The notes beneath the pieces were generated by a model that worked only from the letters and a program-made list of their open reading frames with translations, had not been told where the DNA came from and did no database searches. This document shows, piece after piece, positions 25,109 through 39,171 of a stretch of 64,000 nucleotides of DNA (position 1 is its first letter; each line of letters opens with the position of its first letter). A program made the translations under genes and the position numbers. Source of the DNA: Orthonyx spaldingii (Eukaryota; Chordata; Aves; Passeriformes; Orthonychidae); contig VZTJ01005216.1 of assembly GCA_013397795.1 (NCBI GenBank), forward strand, positions 1 to 64,000, written 5' to 3'.

Positions 25109-25711
25109 GTATGATAGAGATTCTTGCACTTTGGTGGAACGGCCCCAGTTTCTCTGGCCTGTGAAATGGTTAAACCTTGGCCTTCAAAACAGTCGGCCTA
25201 AGGCAGAGAAAAATCACGGAAAGTTTCGGCCCAACCCATTAATGTCTGGCAAAGCCGTAACCAGCTTAAAACAGAGGCCTGTAATTAGAGCGGGTCGGAA
25301 CATTCTCAGCTAAATGAAATTTCAGTGAACTACGCTGCTTCATCCAAGCCAAAACAACATTTTTCAGAGACATATCTGCTTCCACAAGGTTTTTGTTGGG
25401 AAGGCTGAGAGGGAAAGCGTGCTCACACTCTATAGCCTGAAGATGAGGTCACTGGTTTGGGGTGTATGAGAATCCAGTTGAGGCCCTGACTCACAGAGGG
25501 TTGCAGTAAAGAACGGTGCTCTTGCATCAGCAGTACAAAATATCCAAATGCCAGAGCATCTCCCTGGCTGGGTTACCCACAAAAAATTACTTAGCACAAG
25601 ATACATGCCTTGATTATGATGTTCAAGAGATTTTATGTCTTCAAGCACCACACACAAAGTCACATTTTTGAACATTATAGGTTGATCTGAAAGGGAGCTG
25701 ACCTCTTCCAG

Positions 25712-25768
25712 AAGTCTGTGCTTCTAATGGGAAAGTTGGTCAATATTTAAACTTTAAAGGTCTCATCA
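25712..25768 (+). other. Candidate internal exon of 57 bp, unidentified
   Basis: The acceptor CTGACCTCTTCCAG includes a plausible branch point, and the donor is TCA then GTAAGT. Only one frame is open, entering and leaving in phase 1, and it encodes a stretch containing NGKVGQYLNFKG. It is phase-compatible with the candidate exon at 26705. No homologue is recognised. Confidence 0.22.
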
Positions 25769-26704
25769 GTAAGTGCAGTTCTTAGACAGATCAATAAACA
25801 TTTTTTTGAAATTACGGGCAATAAAAAAGGGGAAGAAAACATTAATATTACCAGGTGGAAAATCCTTACTTTTTCATTCTTATGGTTTTCATATTTTATA
25901 CATGCACATGAATCAGGGAATAGCCGGAGAAAATATGTTTGCAATTAAAATGTATTTCATACTGTGGTGGGTCCTCCCATCCATTACAGTGAGGTTTGAG
26001 GCCTACAAGTCTTGTTCTAATAAAGGACAGAACATAATTTGTCATTCCTGAAGGTTTAAGCAGGAATTCCTTGCACTGCTGAGTTGAGCTGATGCAAACC
26101 TTTGCTTTCATGCACTGTTACCTGTCTACAGCTTGTGCAATTATTTCATTTCCCAAACATCAGGTTTGGTGCACACCTGCTTTTTTTGAAGATTATCCAA
26201 AGGTTTTTTGACATAAATGTTGGGCTAATAGCATTCACTGCGCTGTTATTGCTCATGTCAGCAGAAGGGAGTCACATGACACAGAAGATTGGGATCATAT
26301 TTGGCTAATTCAATGCAAAGAATAATGCAAGCACATATTTTTATAAAAACATATTTTCTCACTTAGAAGCACTGCTTTTTCTATATTCTCCTTTAATTCT
26401 TACCATATCATTCTCAAAAATATTTAATTTCTGTTATTCGTGCAATATATTTAAAAACATAAAACAAAGACATAGCTTCAGAGGCAAATAAATGAAGCAT
26501 TTAAACCTGAGAGTCTGTTCTCAAACCACTGAGATCTGTGGCAATGTTTCCCTCCCTGAACATCAAAATTCTGAATTCAAGGGATCAGGGTCATTGCAGC
26601 TGAGGATTGAGTCTTTCAAAAGAAAGTGAAAATTTTTCCTCAATAACATTTATGAAAATAAAATTCAGTGCTTATCGACTGTATACTTCATCTTTCTATT
26701 TCAG

Positions 26705-26808
26705 TTACGCTTTTGTTGGAAAAACTCTGGAAGTTTCTGAGGTCACACTTTAAAATCCTGCAGCTGCGTGTTAATAATCAGATTTTACGAGCTAGGAGGA
26801 ATAGTACA
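26705..26808 (+). other. Candidate internal exon of 104 bp, helix-like, unidentified
   Basis: A strong acceptor (TCATCTTTCTATTTCAG) and a consensus donor (GTAAGT) bound one open frame; the other two have stops. The encoded stretch is helical and basic (LLLEKLWKFLRSHFKILQL, ending in LRARRNST). It enters in phase 1 and leaves in phase 0. This is the best-bounded of the candidate exons, but the family is not recognised. Confidence 0.28.
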
Positions 26809-29499
26809 GTAAGTACTTGTTCAATATTTAAGTTAACCTATCAAGAATAATTGCATTAATTTAAATGATGGACCATTCCAATTCTCCTCATGGGATGCAA
26901 ATTAAAATGTTTGAGGTGAAAACCAGAGCAACTCTAGAAAACAAATCATTCATTTAATATTCAGCTTAATAGCCTTTCACACTTCCTGCTGACCTCAAAG
27001 CACATTTTCATTTCTCGCTTTTTTTTTTTTTAAGGCCATGCACTCTCACAAAATTAAACACAGTAAAGAGGAATTCAATATCCTAAAAGCTCTGTGAAAC
27101 CACAAAGTGTTCAGAAAGAAAAAAAGAAACTTGCAAATTTTCACATGCTGAACCAGATTGGTGTGTTTTGCTTTCCATTACTGGCTGGCACTTCTCACAA
27201 GAAATGAGGACAATGGATATGAACGAAATCCTGGTGTCAGGCTAATGATTCCCTTGGATTTTGTGGTGATTCCAGTATCTCCAACTGTACCTTGGGTGCA
27301 GCCATCCACACAGACATCCCTGCTGCTCCATTTTCCTGGTTTTCAAGCACTTCCCTTTGCAATGTTCATGATGACTTTTAACACAGATTACTGACAATTA
27401 ATAAATGTATTTATTTTAATATAGTAATAAATTTTAAAAATAAATGTGAATGCTTATATAGTGACTAGAAGTATAAAAGATTGTATAAGTGCTAAGTATC
27501 AAACTTATGATTTCAACAATCCAAAGAGCTCTCACATGCTCCTGAAAAAAATCTGAATTTACTCACGTAAATTTTCTACCAGACACTTCTGACTTTGTAC
27601 GAAAAAGGAGGTGAAAACTCCTTTCACATGCTGAGCACATGCATAAAAGAACATGTGTTATTTATTAACAGGAGAAAGCATTTATTAAAATCTATCCTGG
27701 CTTTTGCAAATAAGATGACTTCATCCACAGGAAAGAGGTGTATATGATAAGCTGTTATTTCAGGACTGTTTTGAAAACATTTAAAAAAGGCCTAAAACTA
27801 TTTTAGATGCCACTTTTAATTAATTTAATTTCCAGAAGGAATTTGACCAGTCACAAAGCAAATCATAATCTTTGGGAAGACCTTAAGAACCACTCATTTA
27901 AAACTCTTTATGGCATAGTAATGCTTCTAGTTCATTATTTTATGAACTGCAGAAGTGTCAAAAGCTTTTTATGGTTTGCATTGAACATTTTGAAGGTCTA
28001 TCTCAATTCTCATTGTAAAATGTCAATATTGTCTGGAGCAAAACCAGCAAAATATCTTTTACTACCTGATCTTAATCTTCCAGTCCATTCTGCCAAGTGC
28101 TAAGAGGAGAATTTAAGAGTAATTCACAGTAGTCACAAACACTCAAGTCACTTCATCTTCTACTGTAAACTTACCTAGAATGAGATACTGTATCATATTT
28201 TCCTTACATTAATATCCTGCTCAGATCACCATCAGACTATTTCTAACTTGGCTATTTAAAATTTTTCCATTTTATTCGCCACCTCCCTCACCTAAATGAT
28301 GAGCAGAGTAGGGATTTTCCTGAGGGCTATAAGGGAAAGCTGAACTCAGTAGAACCTTCCATGCTCCAGAATGTTGTATAAAGCATAAATGGAAGTGGTT
28401 GAGCACCGTCAAGGGAGAAACCAGCAAGAAAATGAAGGATAAGTAAGAATGGGATTAAAAACACAGCATGGACCAGAACAACTTGATGCACATAAGGACC
28501 TGATTTGGACATGGGGAAGAACAGGGTGTGATCAATCACCTGAAAAGCAGCTGCATTCACTCCCTGCAGAGTTCACATTCATGGCTCTGTGTGCAGATGA
28601 CAATCGATGTCTCCTTCTCTTCAGGATGGAGCTCATGAAGGGGTTGTTTCACAATTGGTTCAATACAACCCCACCAAATACCTTTGAAAATTTCCAGGCT
28701 ATGGGATGGTCCCTTTTGCTCTCCAGGCCATGAATTTTCAGTGAACACATCTATTTTTTTCCTCCACCTATTTCATGGTAGGCAGAAAATCTTCCAAAGA
28801 AAGGAAAGGGTTTTCATGGATGAGCACAGGATCAGACTGGAGCCCATAACTGCAATTAAAGTCAGATATTGAAGAAAATAGGACATGACACAGGAGCTGG
28901 TTGGTTTTAATGCAAATGCCCCAGGCTTTTGACACTGACTATAAAGATCTATCATTAACTGCCATCAGTACTATTAAAAGGTTTCATTTATCCATGATGA
29001 GCCAGCATTGAACAATTCTTATTCTATCCAAACAAAAAATAAATTAACAAAACCCTGATTCCAAGAAAAAAGACAAATATTTATATTAGGTCTTGGTTTC
29101 ATTGCAGAAGGCCACAGTCACTACACTTTACTCTGCCTCTTGGTTTTCCTTTGCACAGTTAACCACAGAAGCCATTCTGCACTCACATGCCTTTGTTTTA
29201 TTTGGCCCTATTTTCTCAAACCACCTCCCAGTACACAAAAGCTGCTGGTTTGTGAAATCAGCTCTGCACTGTAGAGAAATCAGGGAGCATTTCTCCAGCA
29301 AACAAGTCTTGTGAGGGAATTTTTAGGCTAAAACTGCAAAATATTCTTTTAATTTAGCACAGTGCTTCATAGGCAGTGCATGGAAATATTCTCAGATAAA
29401 AGACAACAAAAAAATGTGTCTTAAGGAACAAAAAATAGAGAAAGGTATCCTTCAGAGTCATGTTAAATCCAACTTTTTACTGGTTGAAATGAAGTTAAA
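26809..29499. other. Non-coding stretch, no gene assigned
   Basis: AT-rich with short T-runs. No recognised repeat or gene. If the candidate exons are real, this is intron. Confidence 0.4.
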
Positions 29500-29590
29500 T
29501 CAAGTGACATGGCAACCCCTCATGGCAGAGGGCTGGAATGAGATAATCTTTAAGGCCCCTTTCACCCAAGCAATTCTATGATTTTATAAC
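29500..29590 (+). mobile_element. CR1 3'-end fragment, short
   Basis: It reads CATGGCAGAGGGCTGGAATG, AGATAATCTTTAAGGCCCCT and CAATTCTATGATTTTAT, a diverged CR1 3' terminus of about 90 bases. Confidence 0.85.
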
Positions 29591-31091
29591 ATATTAATGG
29601 TCAAGCATAATTAAGAGATATTAGACCTTACAGGTCTCTTTCTGGAATTTTTTAACTTTTCCCTTTGACTAAATTCAAGTGAATTGCAAATCAACATTTT
29701 AAATTATTTGAAAGCTTGATTACTCAGTATTATGATTCATTTCCAGTCAGAATATTGTTGAATTAGAAATGTGTTATTAGATCACGATGATATCACAGTT
29801 CAGAAGTTCTCCTCCAAAGATGCACAAGTTCTTTCAAATAATAAAAGAAATAGTACATTTGCAAATAATTAGATATCAAATTATTAACCAATGAATGTGT
29901 CAGAGGAGTGCTGGAAGTGCACGTTGTGCAAAGAAAAGGAATTTAAGAAACAGAGTGCAGACTAAAACCAAGGGTCTACTGGAAATATCCCCTAAGATAT
30001 TACTCAGTGTCATGAGAAAATTTCTTTTCTGGCTCCTGAGATTGAACACTGCATTAAAAATATGTTCTTCTATCTCTAATCTGCAGTAAAAGGGAGTTTG
30101 GAGCCCTCAGGCTGAGCTTCCTGCTGGTGCAAGCAGCACAGCTGGGTTTTCTTCACCAATATTTGCTTCCATGTATTATTTTGTGAAATTCTTCAGATTT
30201 TCTAAAAAGAACTGACAGATACCCAGCGTTTTCATCACACAGGAAATTCCATTATTGAAACACTTTGTCCTGATATCAAATCAGGACAAAAACTCAAAGT
30301 ATCCCTTTGGGCTTTTTCACACAGGAAAAACATTCCCAGCTCTGTTTTTAAAAATGCCAACTGTTTGGAGTTGGTTTAGTGAAGAATGTTAATATTTTGT
30401 GACAAAATCTCACTGAAAAAAAAAAATCAATTTTCATTCCCCATGTCTCCATTTTGACTTCCCTGTACAAGTTTGGTTCCTAAAGTGCTGCAGAACCACT
30501 TTTCCTTGGTAGCTGGATATTGGATGTGCTAACACAAAGAGGTGCATTTTGGCAAGGTGTTTGCTGTATTGCAATAAGTATCCTTGATTTTATTAATAAC
30601 TAAATAAAACTGATTACAGAATTCATGAAAACAGCCAAAAAACAGTTCAATAAATTTCTTTCTAAATACATAAATAAATTGCTGCTTATATCTCAGCCCA
30701 AGATATGTACTAGCTCGGTAAGTACCAGTGTTGCTTCCAAAATAATGAGATTTATTTTAATTTAGGCAACATTTCACCAACGAATCTACAAAATACTTCA
30801 TTAATGATGATTTACAGATGTACTGTGCTTCTGAAATGGACTCTTCCTTTGCACCTCTCACCTGTAATTTTATTTATGATTCTCCTGATTCTCAGTTTAA
30901 CTTCTAACTCTGCACATATCTTTCATATGAAACTAAAAATGTAAATAACCCCTTTTTGAATACAGTGTTTTGAATAGTTTGCACTTCCAGAGTTTCAATA
31001 ATTTAAATTATAAGATGTGGCAGAATTTACTTTGCAGTCACTACAGTTGTGTTAGGCATAGATTTACAGTACCTGATGTTTTTCCATTCAG
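29591..31091. other. Non-coding stretch with a possible microexon
   Basis: AT-rich, no recognised repeat. At 30697-30717 a 21-base open segment lies between a fair acceptor (TGCTTATATCTCAG) and a consensus donor (GTAAGTA), but something this short is easily chance. Confidence 0.35.
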
Positions 31092-31164
31092 CTGGAAAAA
31101 ATTTCATCTTGGAGAAGCAAAATTATTTCATATAGTAATTTCATTTCTTACCTTTCTAACTCTG
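31092..31164 (+). other. Candidate internal exon of 73 bp, unidentified
   Basis: A very strong acceptor (GATGTTTTTCCATTCAG) and donor (CTG then GTGAGT) bound this segment. Two frames are open. The phase 0-to-1 frame links the candidates at 26705 (leaves in phase 0) and 32771 (enters in phase 1); the alternative frame is hydrophobic. The open frames alone are weak evidence, but the splice signals are good. Confidence 0.25.
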
Positions 31165-31638
31165 GTGAGTTTAACGATTTTCTAGATCATTATAGAAACT
31201 ATTATTTTTAACAGAATGTGTATTTTGGGAATAAAAATCATAGTATAGAAAGACCACAAAAATAATCTCATTTCCAGTACTAAAAACCTTCCTACTTAAA
31301 CCTAATCCCTATTAAGAACTATCAGGATTTTTACAAAAATCCTGTTACCACAGAGGGGAATATCCTATTTGATTTTTATAGGATCAGATGTATGCTCATT
31401 GCATTTGTCTGCTTTTCAAAATTAATTAAGGTCTTAAACACTTTCCATGAAAATATTGACGGTGAAAGGCAAAGGCAAAGTGAGACATTATTCCTGTGCA
31501 GTGTCGTGTTTGCTGGGATGGGTAGAGGGGTTTGGAGACGTGATTTTTTTGTATTTCAGCTTACTGGGTTTCAGTTCATAAATTTGTTCATTTGGCTTTA
31601 AAACTTCATCCTGACTCATTTTGCAGTCAGTGCTGTTA

Positions 31639-32110
31639 ATCACAGAATCATGGAATGGTTTGGGTTGGAAGGGACCTTGAAGCTCATCCAGTGCCACCCC
31701 TGCCATGGGCAGGGACAACTTCCACTGTCCCAGGCTGCTCCAAGCCCTGTCCAGCCTGGCCTTGGACACTGCCAGGGATCCAGGGGTAGCCACAGCTTCT
31801 CTGGGCACCCTGTGCCAGGGCCTCCCCACCCTCCCAGGGAGGAATTCCTTCCCAATATCTAATTTAAACCCACTCTCAGTTGGGAGCCATTCCCCCTTTT
31901 CCTGATGCAGAGTCCCTCTCTGGCTTCCCTGTAGCCCCTTCAGACACAGCAAGGTGCTGTGAAGTCTCCACAAAACCTTCTCATCTCCAGGCTGAACAGC
32001 CCCAATTTTCTCAGCTTGTCCCCATAGGGAAGGTGCTCCAGTCCCCTTATCACCTTTGTGGCCCTACAGAGTCCTCACACAGCTCCAGTGTCCCACACCC
32101 CAGGACATCT
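31639..32110 (-). mobile_element. CR1 3'-end fragment, about 470 bp
   Basis: The longest CR1 end here. The + strand begins with the complement of the CR1 3' terminus (CACAGAATCATGGAATGG), then TGCCATGGGCAGGGACAACT, CCAGCCTGGCCTTGGACACT, CTCCAGGCTGAACAGCCCCA and GGAAGGTGCTCCAGTCCCC, all in the normal order. Recognition fades near 32110. The 155- to 161-codon open frames across it on both strands are by-products of the repeat, not genes. It is inverted relative to the CR1 copy at 23525. Confidence 0.93.
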
Positions 32111-32770
32111 GAGCGTGGAAGGAACATTTCTGTCTTGAACAGAGCAGCTGGACACGAGATATTTCCTGAGATGTCACCTTCTTGCAGTGGTGAAAACCAT
32201 ACAAGGAGCGACTCAGGATGCACCTCTGTGGGAACCATCCCTAGAGTGAATAATCATTCCATCCCGTGCCTTGGAATCACAGATTTCTGTGGTAGGACCT
32301 GGTTCTCACCTGATCTCCTCAATCAGCCCAACACAGGAGCACTCTAATGTTGCTTGGGGTCTTCCAAGCAAAGGCCCATTGCCAACAATAGCTGATTATT
32401 AATCTCTCCTAGCAGGGTTTTGAATGACTATAAGAATATACAATTTGGACTAACACAGCAGAAATCCTTTCTTTTTTATCTTTTGATTGTTCTTTGCTCT
32501 CATATGCTTAAATAATTCAAAACATTAGTGCCTCCCCTTGTTTCTGACTGCAAAGGACATCTGTTCCTCATTCATTCATCGAGTGCCTGCATGACATTTG
32601 CTGCCTGGATCCTTTCCTTTGAAACATGCACTAACTAAAGATGAGCTTTTATTCTAAAGCTAAACAAAAGTTTTGTTCACTGAGTGAACAGGTCTGCATT
32701 GGGCAACATTTGAAGTCACAGTCTGGGCAAAATCTCTGGGGTTTTTAACTGAGAACGTTTATCTGAACAG
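32111..32770. other. Non-coding stretch beside CR1
   Basis: The first 250 bases may be diverged inner CR1 sequence or unique DNA; I could not decide. No gene seen. Confidence 0.35.
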
Positions 32771-32830
32771 AACAAGAGGAGTATGAAGATGCTTTACTGA
32801 TTCATCAGCTCCAGTTCATCCAAGAACAAG
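32771..32830 (+). other. Candidate 60-bp internal exon, unidentified
   Basis: A 60-bp segment lies between CTGAACAG and a GTAATG donor preceded by AAG. Only one frame is open. It keeps phase (1 in, 1 out) and encodes an acidic, Glu/Gln/Leu-rich, helix-like stretch containing YEDALLIHQLQF. The acceptor's pyrimidine tract is weak. It is phase-compatible with 31092 upstream and 43526 downstream. Confidence 0.25.
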
Positions 32831-35800
32831 GTAATGCTGCTTTCATTCCACATTTTCCACAACATTCTTTATATGTTGCTCCTGTTATCAAGTTTTCCAA
32901 GCCAAAGACTCAGAAAGAAAACAAAATATGCAGTCACAAATCACAGCTATTTCCCCCTTCCCAAAAATCCACGTGTTTAGAAGTCACACACGGCTTATTC
33001 AGAACTCAGAGAGGCTGTAATCGTAAGAGTGACAGAACTGCAAGGGCCAGGGCAGGGACAACTTTCTAGCTCTCATGTCACATAGCCCAGGGTCACCTGT
33101 TGTTGTGAGCTGAAGGTTTTGCATCCCTGGAATTCAAAGCACCCCTGTGGGCAGTGACAGCAGTGCCTGCCATGGAGGAAAAGGTGGCACAACTGTGCCT
33201 TTTCTCCCCCAGGATACCCAGAAGAAATTGAGCGTCTTGTCTTGCATTCATGGGAGCTCTGCAGCTCATGGTACTGCCCAGAGCTCTCTCTCTTCCACAA
33301 ACTGGCAAAATAGGGAATTTTAAATACAGCTGGCAAGCACAGACTTTGCAAGTCCAGGCTTTTTTTCCCCATTTTTAGATTTTTTTCCCAGGGAAGAAGA
33401 GACAGATGTGCATCTTACAAAAAGCTCTCTCCTTCTTCAGAAACCATTTATCACAATGCCAATTAAATAGATCTCACCAGGTTCCTTCTTCTCATTCTCA
33501 CTTCCTCCATAGTCTCCCTCATCTATAAACAATTTTATATAACTTATAGCTTTTGTTACCACGCTGCTCTGAGTTGGTTCACACTGGCACCAGTGTTCAT
33601 GAACCACCCATTCCTATCTCATCTGGGCACACTGGTTTGTTTTTGGAGTCCCACAGGCTAGAAATGCCTAAGAGTTATTAACTACTATTCCAGAGCAGAT
33701 GAAAAGTGTAATTTTGTCTGCAGCCACCTGCCAACTTAGAATTGTCAAAATTGCAACCAGCTTTTGATTTTTAAAAGCCCACATTTTAATGATAGTCTCT
33801 TGCAATCTCTGTTTTCCTTTACAATTATTTAAAAGCCAATTTTCCACCATTCATTCTTCACTTGGCATTCTCTCTTCTAATGGCTGGCACAGAGAAATGT
33901 AGTTTTGTCATATAATTTCATTCCATGGGGCACTCCCAGCTCTATGTTTCATAGATTTATCTCTTCATTTTGTTTGCTTTTAAGTTGTTATAGGGAAGAA
34001 GCATTGTTGAAAAGAGGCAATATCCTAGAACAATTTTGCAATCCACTCAAGATCTTTATGTTACTGAAATAGTAGCACAAAATTCCTCTGGGTTGAATGT
34101 CAGTGGAATTAACAGCAAATCTGAAAATAAAAGCAGTGCTTCAAGAAACAGCTGAGCTGTAAAAGCAAAGGTTCTCTGATATTTACTTACCCAAAGTCTG
34201 CAGCTTTTATGACATGAGAAAACAATATAGCCTCATTCTGCCTTCTCAACCAGTCTGGTGGTGTAACAGCCTTACTCACTTCAAACTCATTAATTATATG
34301 ATATCTAGTGGCTAACTGCTACTTCTTGACTGGTTTATATTTTCTAATATTCATCCAGGATGCCCCAAAAGCAATTACTTTGATTTACTCTCTTCCCTGG
34401 AAATTCAAAATTTTGGAGAGGCTGTAACTCCATGGTGTCTCTGTCAAGGAAAATGTCATTTACATGACACTGACATATAGAACCCAGTTTTTATTGATGC
34501 CATTAAGCATCTGGCATCTTGGATATATATGGCTTTTGTAAAGCTGGAAAATAGTTATTGGTTGCCCCTGTAATTGCAGTCATAACCACTGTGTTTTCTT
34601 CTTTGAGTCTCTTTGCTCTGTTAGCATGATTATTCTTCACAAAATAACTTCTACAGAATTTTTGCTATAATCACAGCATCCTTCTCCTGACAAAAGCTCA
34701 AGCTGGCCACATGCACTGAAATTGGGTTTATATCTTTGCAGAGAGGAACTCCCTGCTTCATCCCTACTACCATGTCCAAGGGAGCTCAAGATTGTGATCC
34801 CCCAGCAGTGCCTTATAAAAGACTGGGTAGAATTAATATTATATCTATTATTGCCCTGCAAGGTGCAATTTCAGCCTGCAATAATAAGAAAACGTATTTC
34901 CAAGAATTCCTCTTATAGATGTGCATGTTCTGCATAGCCTCAGATGACTCTGGGAAAGACATGAAAAGTAAGAAAATAGAAACATTTTGCATGAGTGTCT
35001 TCACATCCCTCTGAAATTTCCAAGCATTTTATCCAGATACCTTGAAACCAGTAAATACCTATTTAAGGAGAGAGGTGAGGGGAACTTGGCCCTTAGTTTT
35101 TTGAGGACCTCGCTGCTGGTGGGCCACAAGTTTTTTCCTGGCTCTGAACTTTAAACGGGAGTCTCAGCTCATAAAGCATCAGGAGCAATATTGCAACAGC
35201 ACTGCTGCTTCCTGATGTCTGGATGGAGAGTCCTTCAGACGCTCCCCACCCACTCAGCCTGCTGGTACCTGGCATTTGGCCCTCAAAACAGTAGAGGCTG
35301 CTCTTTTGAACAGATATTTCCATGTCTGGCAGGGGACTGAGACAGGTTCTTTTTTCGTCTTGTTTTTCGCCGAGATGCGCGAGGAGCAGTGTGACCCTGG
35401 AGCTGTCATTCAGCCTTAAAATGTGTCTCAAGCAGCAGAAAACGTGGAAGCAGCAGCTTCCCATTCATCATTTGCTACCCAGACGGAATCCTTGCTGGCT
35501 GCCTCCTGATCTACAGAGATTTCCACGGAAATGGAAACCTCTGATGACATCAAAAGCTCGATGTGGGTGTGAGAGGCACCTGGGCTTTGACTGGAGTGCT
35601 TTGGAAAGGCTTTTAACATGACAATGCTGCCAAAGCCCCTTTGATATATCCCTGTTTCACTGACTCTGGGACCTTTTGAGAATTACTTGCAAAGTGTTTA
35701 ACTCAAAGTACCACAGGACAGCAAACTTGCAGACATCTGAAAGGCTGCAGTTCTGCTGCTCACACTTTCCACTGGGATAACCTAGCCCGGGGAAACCTGC

Positions 35801-37434
35801 CTTGAGGACTGATTTGCAAAGAAAATAAATTTAAGGATTCTTTCACTACTAAAAAAAATGATACCTAAAACCTTTCTTATTACCATGGCCTGTTTGTGGA
35901 GTGTTTGCAGGGAAGCAGGTGTGCCTGCTTTATAACATGTTAATAGAAGTATTCGCTGGTTAAGGTATCACCAAACAAAGTCCACACAAAAAATTGACCC
36001 ACAGAAATGTCACCAATCTATGACACGACTCAGCTACAGCTCCTGTAAACTGTGAAACAATTTTGTCTGGTCAGTGTTTTCTGCAGACACTTCTCACACG
36101 AAATCCTGCTTGTTCAAAAGAGCAGCTGTTCTGCTAAAAGACCATTTTATCTTGCCCTTTTAAAGCCAAAGTTGCCTTAAAACATCAAAGATACAGAAAG
36201 GATTGGCAAGGGACAACTTGTCACAGTTGCAGACAAAATGAGGCTTATTAGCTTTCACCAAGCCATCAACAGCATGGTTTGAATGTCTAAGCACAGTTTC
36301 CCCAAAGTGTCTGGAAGGAATACAAGTCTCCTGGGGTCGAACATCAGGAGTGGTTCCACACAAAACTCAGGGCAAGGGACAAAAGGCTCAACCTAAAAAT
36401 GAATTGCCTGCTACCAGGAGGCTCTGTGCCTACATGGCTCCTGTTCTGTCCTCATATTGCAGCAAATTCTGCAGTAAAGTATTGTTGTGAGAATATCTTT
36501 TCATGCAGGGAGATTAAGCAAGCAATGAAGAATTATGATCGCTCTGAAACTTGTGAAGAACATTTCTTAGAACAATTCACTGTGGTTGTCACTCAAGTGC
36601 CCTGTACTTTTACAAGAGATGTCTAAAACACCTTGTTGAGAAATTATTTGATGTCTTTGTTAACTCAACTACATTGCATACAGCTCAGTATGCTTATGCT
36701 ACCTAGAAATGATCAAAATTTTTATAGGGCAGGAAAAAATAGACAATATTTCCATTATTCTTCAATACACTTCTCAGAAGACCTCAAATTAGAAAACCAG
36801 AGCTATGAAGCTACTATATTTATCTTAGAATAAAAATAAGAAAAAGAATTTTCTCCAAATAGCAAATATTTTAAGCACAATCAAAGCTATCCTTAAATCC
36901 TCTCAAAAACATACCTGCTTTAAAGAAAATTAGCAGATCTTGCTAATTAGGTTTTTCAGAGCCAAATCCCCATGACAGCCTTTTAAGATACCTCTCATGA
37001 TGCAATTCATGATGTCAGAAAATGAACCTTATGTTTGGAATTATTTTATCTTAGAGAAAGCTGTAGCCACAAGATAAGGAAAAAACACATTCCAGGAACA
37101 GAACAAAAGAACCTTACATATATACATTTCCTTTATTTTCTGTCTGGAAGCAGCAGTGGCTGATAGTAATTTTTTTCAGGACTTTTGCAGGGATCTGCAG
37201 TTATTATTTTTTGCCACAGCTTTCAGATTACGCTGCTTTCATACTTCTCCTACCTGTCAAAGGGTGAGCCTCTTTAATTTGTAACCCTTTGTGTAGCTTA
37301 TCTCTTGACACTGAACTCACAAAAGTGCCTGTTCCTAATTTCCTCTGCAGTATCTCCCCTTTGTTTGCATCTATAAATGCTTCCAGGAGAAAACAGGGTA
37401 AATCTGCCGTGCTTTAAGTGAAAGTAATCTGTTT
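32831..37434. other. Non-coding stretch, no gene assigned
   Basis: Mostly AT-rich. At 35093-35619 the minus strand has two frames of 123 and 63 codons with a few CpGs around 35360-35390. I do not recognise either product and there is no supporting splice or retrocopy structure. Confidence 0.4.
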
Positions 37435-37520
37435 ATATGAGAAACAAGAAAGATGGAGAGACTATTTACAAGGGCCTGGAGCGACAGGACAAGAAGGATG
37501 GCTTCAAACTGACAAAGCTG
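37435..37520 (+). mobile_element. CR1 internal fragment, short
   Basis: TTTACAAGGGCCTGGAGCGA followed by CAGGACAAGAAGGATGGC and TTCAAACTGA matches the CR1 3' region upstream of its terminus. Both ends fade into unique DNA. Confidence 0.7.
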
Positions 37521-39171
37521 AGCCAGAAATGCCACAAAAAACTCAGGTGGCTGAGCCACTGTTGTTGGGCATGAACACTTACACAGAGCTGTGCCTGCCT
37601 CTAATCCAGCCTGGACAAAATATTTAACAATATTCTCTGGACACTTCTGTCTTGACAGGCTAGAAAATTCAAGCCAGAAATACAAAAGATGTAGCTGAGC
37701 AAGGGAGTGTGGCTGAAGCACAAACCCCAGCACCAGCCAACAAAACAGGCCTAGAGATAGACTGCAGCCAGAGCTTCTAAGAGGAAAAGTATTCCCCTCA
37801 GTGGAAATTTTAAGAGGAATTCCAGGAAAGGGAGAAACAGGTCATAAGAGAAAAGCTGGCCCAGCCGGGCAGCTGCATGATACACCCAGGGGCCGCAGGT
37901 CAGCTTAGTGGGGTTGAAATGTAGGAAGAAGCACTAATTCAGTGCTACTTAAGTCTCTCTTGCAGTTTGTTACACGATTATGTGGAGCAAATATACATTG
38001 TAGTTGTCACTGACCCCTGAGAAAACATAAAATTGTCTCAGTTTTACAAATGGTACTCAGACAAATAAATTCACTGGTGATAGAGTTTTCTCCCAGTATG
38101 AGCCCCACACTGAAAATGTGCTCTAATTAACTCCTCTGTTTTTGATGTGAGCATCTCTCATAACATTAGGTAAGGAAATCTTCACCTTTTATTGCTGAAA
38201 TGTGAGTAGCAGAGAGGAAGGTGTGGACAAGTTTACCTTGGAGTAACCTGCCACTTATTAACCACCATGGGCCCTGCTCTGAGCCCATCTGGAAAAGTCC
38301 TGGGCAGCTGATGGCCACGCTTGCCATAATCATACGATGGCAATCAAACCAATTAATTTTAATAAATGACTCACAAATGTCTTTATGATTACAGTAATAA
38401 TACCTCTTCCAACTTAGCCTCTGCATTCTGCTAAAAAAATAAATAATACTGCAGCCTCCATCTGGTTTTGCATGGAAACATCTGGCCAAGTGCTGTTATT
38501 TCACAGACACTACCCCCCTACCCTTATCTGTGTCCACTTAATCTACTGCTTTTTAATTCCATTTGCATTTCTAATAACTTCGATGTCAGTTTTACAGATA
38601 TGATAGTTTGGTTGTTAATTTAAAAATGCAACAAGACTTATCCCAAACCCAGTAGATTCCACTAGTATCATGTGAAGAGCTGTCAGTTTGGTTTGGTACA
38701 TTTATCTCTGGTGTTGGCTGGAGTAAAACACTGAATATTTAACCAAAATTACTGTGGGAATGCACTTTTTTTTTCATAGAACAAGTAATTTTCCATCCTT
38801 TCATAGCTGGCATGCATTTTGTGCAATTTTGCACTTTTAGAAACAGAAAGGAAGTCATAGGTTTTGAGAGAGACACAGAATGTACCTGAGCTTGATTGCT
38901 GAAGATGGGCAAGACATTTTCACCGAGGCTGTAATAAGCAAAAGCACTCAAGGCACAGTTCTGACCCAAAGACAAACCTTCCCCTGTTTCTCTTAATTAT
39001 TTTGTAAAGCTGTGGTCAGTGCTCTGCTCCTCTGTGTTAGATGTAAGATGAGGAGATGGAGTGCAGGAGGAGAGGTTGCTTCAAAGTTCTGCCCCTCCAG
39101 AGCTCCACGTGTCTCCAGCACTGAGAAGAAACGAATTCCAGGTATAATCTTAAATATGAGTCTAGGGAAGC
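37521..39171. other. Non-coding stretch, no gene assigned
   Basis: No recognisable gene or repeat family. Confidence 0.4.

Noticed and set aside
31488..32347. Long open frames (161 and 155 codons) on opposite strands
   Set aside because: Both cover the CR1 fragment at 31639-32110 and reflect its G/C content. They do not match CR1 ORF1 or ORF2.
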